From Phenylobacterium sp. (GTDB lineage Bacteria; Pseudomonadota; Alphaproteobacteria; Caulobacterales; Caulobacteraceae): DNA of 32,700 nucleotides. A program made the translations under genes and the position numbers. This document shows, in pieces, positions 7,549-14,177 of the stretch. Position 1 is the stretch's first letter. Each line of letters opens with the position of its first letter. Where the stretch lies: NCBI RefSeq assembly GCF_016793285.1, contig NZ_JAEUMO010000110.1, forward strand, positions 1-32,700, written 5' to 3'. The notes under the pieces are model-generated. The model was given only the letters and a program-made list of their open reading frames with translations. It had not been told where the DNA came from and did not search any database.

Positions 7549-9320
7549 CGGCCGCCCTCCACGGCGCGGACCTCGGTCGGCGGGGGCGCCGCCGCCGGCG
7601 CCGGCGTGGCCTGCTGCGGCTGCGCGGCCTTGACGAGGCGGGCCATGACCTGGTCGCGCGGGCCGAACAGCTCGACGCGGCCGTCGCGCATGACCAGCAT
7701 CTTGTCGGCGGCGCGGAACACGCCGGGCTTGTGGCTGATGATCACCACGGTCGCGCCGTTGGCCTTCATGGCGTCGATGGCGCGCATCAGGGCGTCCTCG
7801 CCCTCGGCGTCGAGATTGGCGTTGGGCTCGTCCAGCACCACGAAGGCGGGCTTGCCCAGCAGCGTGCGCGCAAGGCCGACACGCTGGCGCTGGCCCGCGG
7901 AGAGCACCACGCCGCCCTCGCCCACGTCGGTGTCGTAGCCCTTGGGCATGCGCAGGATCAGTTCGTGGACCCCGGCGAGCTGGGCCGCGGCCACGACCTC
8001 CTCGTCGGTGACGCCCTCGCGGAAGCGGGCGATGTTGTTGCGCACGGTGCCGGCGAAGAGTTCGGTGTCCTGCGGCAGGTAGCCGACATGCCGGCCGAAG
8101 TCGGCGCGGTCCCAGGAGAACACGTCGGCGCCGTCGAGGCGCACGACGCCGTTGAGCGGCCGCCAGATGCCGACCAGCAGGCGCGCCAGCGTCGACTTGC
8201 CGGCGCCGGACGGGCCGATGACGCCGAGCACCTCGTTGGGATCGACCGCGAAGTTGACGTTGGCCAGCACCAGCCGCTGCACCCCGGGCGGGGCGAAGTT
8301 CACGCCCTCCACCGAGAGCTTGCCGAGCGGACGCGGCAGCGACGTGGCCGAGTTGGGAGGCTCGGCCTTGGCGAGCAGGCCGTTCAGCCGCTCATAGGCG
8401 CGGACCATGTTGTTCAGCGGGTCCCACGAGCCCACGATCTTCTCGATGGGCTGCAACGCGCGGCTGGCCAGGATCATGTTGGCGAACAGCATCCCGGAGT
8501 GGATCTTGCCCTCGAGGATCAGGTAGGCGCCGATCGCCACGATCAGCACCTGCATGCCCATGCGCACCGCCTTGATGATGTCGGTGTACATGTTGGACGC
8601 CTCGGCCGCGGCGGCGCCGCGCTCGATCGTCACCTGGCGGTGGCGCGCCCAGGCCTGGCCCAGGGTCGGCAGCATACCCATGGCGCGGACCACTTCGCCG
8701 TTGCGCAGCGCCGCGTCGGTGAAGCCGTAGCTGCGCAGGGCCGCCTCGTTGGCGTCCTTCAGCGCGCCCTGGGTGGCGCGGGCCTGCAGGATCGCCAGCA
8801 GGAAGAGCGCGATCGCGCCCACCACCGTGATCACACCGACCAGCGGGTCGATGATGAACAGCACGATGAGGAAGACGGGAATCCACGGCACGTCGAAGAA
8901 GGCGGCCGCGGCGATGCCGGTCAGCGACTGGCGGAACTGGTCGAGGTCGCGCAGGGCCTGGGCGCGCGCGCCCGGATCGCCGCGCACCGCCGCGTCGAAG
9001 AGCGCCGTGAACACGCGGCCCGACACCCGCTGGTCCAGGGCGACGCCATAGTTGATGAGGATGCGGGCGCGAAAGTCGTCGACGATGCTGGAGATCGCGA
9101 ACACGAACAGCGTGACCAGCGTCAGCATCCAGAGCGTCGCCTGGTTCTGGCTGACCATCACCCGGCCGTAGACCTGGTAGGTGTAGAGCGGCAGCGCCAG
9201 GTAGAGCAGGTTCGAGACCAGGCTGAAGCTGAACGCGACGACGGCGGGGCGATAGCCCTCGCGCAGCGCCCGCCCCAACACGTTGTCGGGGAGCGTGTTC
9301 AGGAACGTCAGGAATTTCAT
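7545..9320 (-). CDS. Type I secretion ABC transporter, fused permease-ATPase (PrtD/RsaD family)
   Basis: This is the energy-providing inner-membrane component that exports RTX proteins in one step. In 591 residues it carries an N-terminal membrane domain (helices about 24-48, 62-80, 148-180, 255-285) and then the nucleotide-binding domain. That domain has Walker A GPSGAGKST (369-377), signature LSAGQ (473-477), Walker B FVVLDE (493-498) and switch H530 in ISHKP. There is no C39-like peptidase domain, as expected for PrtD-type transporters of RTX substrates. The last ~27 residues are Pro/Ala-rich and look disordered. It is the first gene of a two-gene operon with the fusion protein. In Caulobacter the order is rsaA-rsaD-rsaE; here the presumed substrate gene lies last and is separated by a terminator. 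Confidence 0.94.
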   Translation of the reverse strand: MKFLTFLNTLPDNVLGRALREGYRPAVVAFSFSLVSNLLYLALPLYTYQVYGRVMVSQNQATLWMLTLVTLFVFAISSIVDDFRARILINYGVALDQRVSGRVFTALFDAAVRGDPGARAQALRDLDQFRQSLTGIAAAAFFDVPWIPVFLIVLFIIDPLVGVITVVGAIALFLLAILQARATQGALKDANEAALRSYGFTDAALRNGEVVRAMGMLPTLGQAWARHRQVTIERGAAAAEASNMYTDIIKAVRMGMQVLIVAIGAYLILEGKIHSGMLFANMILASRALQPIEKIVGSWDPLNNMVRAYERLNGLLAKAEPPNSATSLPRPLGKLSVEGVNFAPPGVQRLVLANVNFAVDPNEVLGVIGPSGAGKSTLARLLVGIWRPLNGVVRLDGADVFSWDRADFGRHVGYLPQDTELFAGTVRNNIARFREGVTDEEVVAAAQLAGVHELILRMPKGYDTDVGEGGVVLSAGQRQRVGLARTLLGKPAFVVLDEPNANLDAEGEDALMRAIDAMKANGATVVIISHKPGVFRAADKMLVMRDGRVELFGPRDQVMARLVKAAQPQQATPAPAAAPPPTEVRAVEGGR

Positions 9321-9528
9321 GTCGCCTAGGTCGTCCCTTCAGAGCGCAGGGCCTGATACACCAAACTTCGTCAGAAAGGGTGAACGCGAACGCGACCATG
9401 CCGTTCGGGCCGTCCGCGTCTTCGAGAGCGCGGGTAGATGCTCAGCCGGCCCGGCCGTGTCAATGGCGTGATTCGTCCGCCCTTCTGGCGTCTTGCGCTA
9501 TGAGACGGCGTGGAGCACAGCCGCCCCT

Positions 9529-10338
9529 ATGTCACGCATCGCCATCGTCGGTAGCTGCATAACCCGCGATCTGTGGCCGATCCGTGGCGGCGGCTCAGAG
9601 CACCTGCTCTATGTCTCGCGCACCAGCTTCCCGAGCCTGTTCTCGGTTCCCGTGAAGGGCTTCTCGCCGGCGAGGCGCCCGCCGGGCGACCTGCACAACC
9701 ACGAACACGCGGCCCTGGTCGCCGACCTGACGAAGACGGCGCTGGCGCGGCTCCTGGCGTTCCGGCCCACGCACATCATCTTCGACTTCATCGACGACCG
9801 CTTCGACCTGCTGGCGGTGGGCGACTCGCTCGTGTCGCGGAGCGGCGAGATCATCCGCAGCGGCTATCTGACGCGGCGCGCGTTCCGCAGGCATCATACC
9901 GTGCGGCGGCTGTCGGACGCCTGTACGCGGCTCTGGATGGATTCGGCCGCCGAGTTCGCGGCCTTCGTGGCCAGCTCGCCGCTGAGCCGCGCCCGGCTCA
10001 TCCTCCACTCCGCCCGCTGGGCGACCCACCATCGCGACGCGGACGGCGCGGCGCAGCCGATCCTCGGGCCCGAGATCCTGGGCGGAGACCCGGCGGACAT
10101 CTGGTCCTACAACGACCTCCTGGTCCGGCAAGAGGCGCACTTCCAGACGGTCATGCCGCCGCTGGAGCGCGTGGACGCGGGCGAACTGCGGCTGGCCGAC
10201 GCCGGCCACCGCTGGGGCCTGTCGCCCTTCCACTACGTGCCCGAGTACTATGACGAAGTGCGCCGGCAACTGGCGGCGCTGGGCCTCGGCGACGCCTTCA
10301 GCGGCCTGCGCGCCGGGCCCAGTGCTCAAGCGGGGTGA
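9529..10338 (+). CDS. DUF6270-like protein (SGNH-hydrolase-like start), polysaccharide locus
   Basis: The 269-residue protein opens with MSRIAIVGSCITRDLW, a strand followed by G-S-C. This resembles the nucleophile block of SGNH-type folds and the start of the DUF6270 family. FDFIDDRFDLL near 85-94 and WGLSPFHYVPEYYDEV near the C-terminus also fit that family as I remember it. No enzymatic activity has been assigned to it as far as I know, and I do not assign one. I chose the ATG at 9529 because the family core starts there; an upstream in-frame TTG at 9493 would add 12 residues of poor character. The gene ends inside the convergent repeat-protein gene (41-nt overlap). Such proteins often occur beside glycosyltransferases and sulfotransferases. 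Confidence 0.72.
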   Translation: MSRIAIVGSCITRDLWPIRGGGSEHLLYVSRTSFPSLFSVPVKGFSPARRPPGDLHNHEHAALVADLTKTALARLLAFRPTHIIFDFIDDRFDLLAVGDSLVSRSGEIIRSGYLTRRAFRRHHTVRRLSDACTRLWMDSAAEFAAFVASSPLSRARLILHSARWATHHRDADGAAQPILGPEILGGDPADIWSYNDLLVRQEAHFQTVMPPLERVDAGELRLADAGHRWGLSPFHYVPEYYDEVRRQLAALGLGDAFSGLRAGPSAQAG

Positions 10339-11557
10339 CGCCGCTCCGCGCCAGTTCGGGCCGTGAGGCGAGATAGGCGACGGTCGGGAAGCCGGGCCGC
10401 GCCTCGGCCACCGCCCACGCGCCGCCGGTGAGGTAGTCCACCAGCGGATTGGCGCCGGCCGCGAGTTCGGCGCCGCGCGCCTCGGCGTAGAAGGCCGCGT
10501 CGAACCATGGGCCCGGGCTCATCCGTTCCGCCCCCCCCCTCGCCAGGAAGTGCGTGAACGGCTCCAGCCCCGCCTCGGCCACCTCGGGATGCTGCTCGAG
10601 ATACCAGCGGGGATCGAACAGCGGATGCGGCGACAGCCCGTCCTTCCAGCCGCCGCCCAGGTAGTGCAGCAGCGCGGGACGCCCGGCCATCGCCTCGCCC
10701 GCCTGGCGCTGATACCAGGCCGGGTCGAACGCGGGATGCGGCGACAGCCCCACGAAGCCGCCCTCGCGCATGTAGTGCGAGAGAGGGTCGTCGCCGGGCT
10801 CCAGCACCGGCGCCTGCGCCAGGTAGTGGCCGACGTCGAAGGCGGGGTGCGGCGAGAGACCGCGCACGGCGCCGACCCGCAGGTAGTGCTCCAGCGGCGA
10901 AAGCCCCGTGGCGCCCAGCTCCGCGCCGGCCTGGCCGGCATACCACTGCGGATCGAACAGCGGCCCGGGCCGCCGGCCCTCGCGGTCGCCCGAGACGAGG
11001 TAATGCACCAGCGGCGCGGTTCGCGCGGCGGTCACGTCGGGGTAGGCCTCCAGATACCAGCGCTGGTCGACGGGCGCGAGCGGGGTGACGTCGGCCATCG
11101 CCCGGCGGCGCGCGTAGGCGGCCATGTGGCGCAGGTCGTGCAGCCGGCGGCCCGTGCGGCGCCAGACGCCGCTGCGCGCGATCACCAGCGCCTGGCCCAC
11201 GGAACCGAAGCGCGCCAGCGCCTTGTCGAGCATCCGCGACAGCCGGTTGTGTCGCCGCAGGCGGCGTTCGGGGCGGGCGCGGAAGGCGGCCAGCGCCTGC
11301 TCGCGCAGCCGCGCCTGCAGCCCGGCGCGGTCGGCCAGCGTCTCGTGCAGGGCCAGGCTCAGCTCGGTGCGGACGAGCGCCTCTCGCACCTGGGCGTCAT
11401 GGGCCACGCGGTGCGCGCCTTCGAAGTCGCGCGTCAGGCGCGCCACCTTTTCGGTGACCGCGTGGGCCTTCCGCAGCAGGGCGGCGTAGGTCTCGGCGTC
11501 GGACGCGGGGGCCCGCGGCGCCGGAGCGGCCGGCTCGGGCGCGGGGGCCGGCGTCAC
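10298..11557 (-). CDS. Stand-alone WY/HYL-repeat protein with helical N-terminus, function unknown
   Basis: This 419-residue protein has no catalytic domain that I recognise. Residues 1-20 are Pro/Ala-rich, about 20-100 are charged and helical, and about 100-155 are strongly basic. Residues 163-419 contain seven tandem ~37-residue repeats with the pattern FDxxWYLxxxPxxxxxGxxPLxHYLxxG, ending in a truncated copy. The same repeat stands at the N-terminus of the proteins encoded at 12576 and 14174, where it precedes a GT-like domain. Here it is alone, which suggests a scaffold or partner for those enzymes; that is inference. The start is chosen as GTG 11557, giving the 4-nt GTGA overlap seen throughout this operon. 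An ATG at 11578 is possible but weakly preceded. The last 41 nt overlap the convergent DUF6270-like gene. Confidence 0.72.
   Translation of the reverse strand: MTPAPAPEPAAPAPRAPASDAETYAALLRKAHAVTEKVARLTRDFEGAHRVAHDAQVREALVRTELSLALHETLADRAGLQARLREQALAAFRARPERRLRRHNRLSRMLDKALARFGSVGQALVIARSGVWRRTGRRLHDLRHMAAYARRRAMADVTPLAPVDQRWYLEAYPDVTAARTAPLVHYLVSGDREGRRPGPLFDPQWYAGQAGAELGATGLSPLEHYLRVGAVRGLSPHPAFDVGHYLAQAPVLEPGDDPLSHYMREGGFVGLSPHPAFDPAWYQRQAGEAMAGRPALLHYLGGGWKDGLSPHPLFDPRWYLEQHPEVAEAGLEPFTHFLARGGAERMSPGPWFDAAFYAEARGAELAAGANPLVDYLTGGAWAVAEARPGFPTVAYLASRPELARSGVTPLEHWARRAGR
10301..11071 (-). repeat. Seven tandem ~37-codon WY/HYL repeats (coding)
   Basis: The repeats begin with FD or VD, then an aromatic pair (WY, HY or FY), a variable helix, a G..PL turn and HYL or HFL. 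A glycine-rich link and SPHPxFD lead into the next unit. Copies 2-5 share SPHP or SPGP linkers and look most alike, consistent with local duplication. Spacing is 37-39 residues, so the DNA unit is about 111-117 nt. The copies differ at the DNA level. Confidence 0.8.
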
Positions 11558-12579
11558 GCGCCTTCGTGTTCGAGCCATTCTTGGAAGCTGCCGCGGCCGG
11601 AGGCGAAGGGGTTGGGGAAGGCGTCTCGGAGATCCTGGCGCTGCCGATAGAGCACGCGCTCGGATTTGGCGATGGGCTTGCCGTCGTCGTAGGTCCCGTA
11701 GGCCCACCAGCGTTCGGGGATCGTGGGGTCGGTGACGGCGGCGACCTGGCGCTTGTACCAGGCCCAGACCTCGTAGACCTGGAAGTTCCGGCCCGCATAG
11801 CGCTTGGTCATGGTGTCGCCGACCGGCCCCAGCTTGGTGAAGTGCCAGAAGCGCAGCGGATGGCCGTTGACGGTGATGCGCCCGTCCTTCTCCACGGCGA
11901 CCTTGCGGGTGGAGAGGTTCCAGCTCGCGACGTTGTAGCCCGGGTCGCGGATGACCTTCAGCCTGTCGAAGAGCGCGGGCACATGGTCGCACCAGCGCTG
12001 GTCGACGAAGAGGCCGTTCGGGATGTCGTCGTAGCAGTAGCTGAGCAGCCGGTCGTTCCACCACCTGGCGAAGCGCGCGCCCTCCCCGGTCGTGCGGATC
12101 GCGACGAAGCCCAGGTTGAAGATGCCGGTCCGGGACGCGGAGATGTCGTTGTCCTGGATCGCCATGTCGTCGTCGTTGGGGTCGATCAGGTGCGGCGTCA
12201 GCAGGATGTCGTGGTCCCGGAGCCAGTCGACCAGCGGGTCGAGGCCGGCGAGCAGCGCGGTGTCGGGATCGAGATAGATCACCGCGTCGAAGCCCCAGGA
12301 GCAGGCCTGGTGGATGAACGGGCCCTTCACCGCCGTACAGACCTCGACGACGTCATGCTTGAAGAGCCAGCTCTCGAAGTTCGGGATCCCCAGGTCGCTC
12401 GCCCAGACCAGCCGGTCGAACGGCTCGGCGGCGGGGTCGAACGCGAACCCCTCCGGCGGCCTGTCCGTGATCAGCGCCGCCAGCTCCCAGTCGGGGTGGA
12501 AACGGCGAAGCGTCTGGAACAGAACCCGGGCGCGGTTCAGGTACGAGAAGGTGAAGCTGGAGTAGACGAGGACTTTCAT
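11554..12579 (-). CDS. Glycosyltransferase of the GT8-like, DXD-containing type
   Basis: The 341-residue protein starts MKVLVYSSFTFSYLNRARVL, typical of a GT-A enzyme's first strand. It has a clear metal/nucleotide-sugar motif IYLDPDT at 101-107 (D104, D106). The segments GIFNLGFVAIR and FVDQRWCDHVPALF, and later LRFWHFTKLGP, match the order seen in GT8-like proteins that act on short sugar chains. There is no signal peptide or membrane helix. It overlaps both neighbours by 4 nt (ATGA at 12576-12579 upstream, GTGA at 11554-11557 downstream), so it is translated as part of the four-gene operon. Donor and acceptor are unknown. The fold class is fairly certain; the family number is less so. Confidence 0.8.
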   Translation of the reverse strand: MKVLVYSSFTFSYLNRARVLFQTLRRFHPDWELAALITDRPPEGFAFDPAAEPFDRLVWASDLGIPNFESWLFKHDVVEVCTAVKGPFIHQACSWGFDAVIYLDPDTALLAGLDPLVDWLRDHDILLTPHLIDPNDDDMAIQDNDISASRTGIFNLGFVAIRTTGEGARFARWWNDRLLSYCYDDIPNGLFVDQRWCDHVPALFDRLKVIRDPGYNVASWNLSTRKVAVEKDGRITVNGHPLRFWHFTKLGPVGDTMTKRYAGRNFQVYEVWAWYKRQVAAVTDPTIPERWWAYGTYDDGKPIAKSERVLYRQRQDLRDAFPNPFASGRGSFQEWLEHEGA

Positions 12580-14177
12580 GCGGGGGCTTTGGCGGAGGCG
12601 AGATCGGCGGTCATGCCGCTGAAGGCGAGATCGTAGAGCATGGGCCGGCGGACCGCGCGGGAAAGCTGGGCGACCGCGCCGGTGTCGAACGCCTCCGCCA
12701 GGCCGGCCTCGGTGACGACGAGGCCCGCGTCGTGCTCGCCCACCAGGGCGGCGACGTTGCCGCTGTCGGGTCCGGTGAGGATGGCGGCGCCCGCGGCGAG
12801 CGCCTCGTAGGCCAGGAACGAGAAGGTCTCGCGCCAGAGCGGCCAGAAGACCAGGACGTCGATCTCGAGACGCTCCAGCGCCTCGCGCATGGCGTGGGGC
12901 TTCGCGGCGCCGACCCGGACGTCGTGGAACTGCATCGGAAGGCCCGCCTCGGTCGCGGCCCCCAGGTGGAGGAACTGATAGCGGCGGTCGCCTTCGTGCC
13001 TGAGCGCCAGGTCGCGGAAGATCGGCCAGCCCTTGTGCGCCGCAGGATGGCCCGCGTAGGCGACCCGCAGCGGACCGGCCTTCGGCGTCGGCGCGGGGCC
13101 GCGCGGCGTCAGCCTCGCGTGCGGATGCACCACCGCCGCGGCGGGCTTCAGGCGAGTGTGCGCGCGCCAGAAGTCGAGCGTGCCCTGGGCGGGGCTGACG
13201 ACGGTGAGTTCCAGGCGGGCGAACAGCGTCGCGTGGGCGTCGGCGTGGCGCGCGCGGGCGGGGCCGTAGACGCAGATCGCGCAGGCGCCGCTGCCGGGCG
13301 GCGGGGCCGCGCAGTCCTCGACGCCGTCGCGCAGCAGGTGGAAGCCGGCGCAGAGGCTGGCGTAGTCGTGCAGCCAGAGGAACCCGGCCTTCAGGCCCGC
13401 GGCCTCGACGATGGCGGCGGTCTCCGCGGCCTCGTGCCCCAGCAGGCTGTGGATCGCGAAGCTGCCGCCCTTGGCGCCGGCTCTGGGCAGCGCCGCGGCG
13501 ACGTCGGCCGGCGTGAAGACGCCCAGCGACTGGCCGTTCAGCACCGCCTCCAGCCGGCCCGGGTCGCCGGCCGCGCGGACCACGGGCCAGTGGATCGCCG
13601 GGTGAAGCTGCAGGTGGTCGCGCCGCTGCCCGGCCACGGCCGCCGCCTCGATATGCAGGCAGAGCTGCACGCCCCCGACCCTGGCGCGATAGTCGTCATG
13701 GCTGAAGGTGATGTGCAGGCCCTTCAGCCCGTGCCGCGCCTTGCCGAGAGCGGCGGCCAGCGCCGCGGCGGTCCCGGCGGCGACGCCGGCGGTGGCGCGC
13801 GCCGAGTCCTCGATCTGTGCGTCGATGGGCTTCAGCCGACGGATCACCTGCTGGCGGAATCCCAGGGCGTCGGGCATCGGCCGGCCCTCGTGGCGGCCGT
13901 GCTTCAGCCAGTGGACGAAGGGGTTCAGGCCCGCCGCGGCGATGTCGGGGTTGTTCTCCAGGTACTCGTCCACCGAGAAGCGCGGCGTCGGATCGCGGCC
14001 CTCGCGCCAGCCGTGGGCGAGGAAGTGATCGAGCGGATCGGCGCGCGTCGCGGCCACGTCCGGGTTGGCCGTCAGATACCAGTCGCGGTCGAAGGCCTGG
14101 GCGACCAGGCGGCGCTCGCCGCCGCCGCGACCGAGGGCGCGGACCGCGACGCGGCGCAGGCGATCCATCGCGCTCAC
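12576..14177 (-). CDS. Repeat-bearing GT-B-like glycosyltransferase with conserved four-cysteine array
   Basis: Residues about 29-100 hold two WY/HYL repeats (FDRDWYLTANPDV..., FSVDEYLENNPDI...). A helical linker follows. From about 153 onward comes a domain starting LHITFSHDDYRARVGGVQL. The C-terminal half has Rossmann-like elements (LRVAYAGHPAAHKGWPIF) and a GT-B-like donor segment RETFSFLAYEALAAGAA followed by LTGPDSGNVA. Cysteines at 276, 289, 299 and 302 (C-x12-C-x9-C-x2-C) recur with identical spacing in the upstream paralogue, suggesting a structural metal site. GTG 14177 is taken as start because it gives the same GTGA overlap as elsewhere in the operon; ATG 14168 is an alternative three codons later. 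The protein is 533 residues. The sugar specificity is unknown. Confidence 0.76.
   Translation of the reverse strand: MSAMDRLRRVAVRALGRGGGERRLVAQAFDRDWYLTANPDVAATRADPLDHFLAHGWREGRDPTPRFSVDEYLENNPDIAAAGLNPFVHWLKHGRHEGRPMPDALGFRQQVIRRLKPIDAQIEDSARATAGVAAGTAAALAAALGKARHGLKGLHITFSHDDYRARVGGVQLCLHIEAAAVAGQRRDHLQLHPAIHWPVVRAAGDPGRLEAVLNGQSLGVFTPADVAAALPRAGAKGGSFAIHSLLGHEAAETAAIVEAAGLKAGFLWLHDYASLCAGFHLLRDGVEDCAAPPPGSGACAICVYGPARARHADAHATLFARLELTVVSPAQGTLDFWRAHTRLKPAAAVVHPHARLTPRGPAPTPKAGPLRVAYAGHPAAHKGWPIFRDLALRHEGDRRYQFLHLGAATEAGLPMQFHDVRVGAAKPHAMREALERLEIDVLVFWPLWRETFSFLAYEALAAGAAILTGPDSGNVAALVGEHDAGLVVTEAGLAEAFDTGAVAQLSRAVRRPMLYDLAFSGMTADLASAKAPA

Noticed and set aside
11554-12064. N-terminal extension of the repeat-only protein back to 12064
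   Set aside because: The extension would lie entirely inside the glycosyltransferase gene in another frame and is Arg/Pro/Leu-rich. The GTGA overlap at 11554-11557 gives a natural start.
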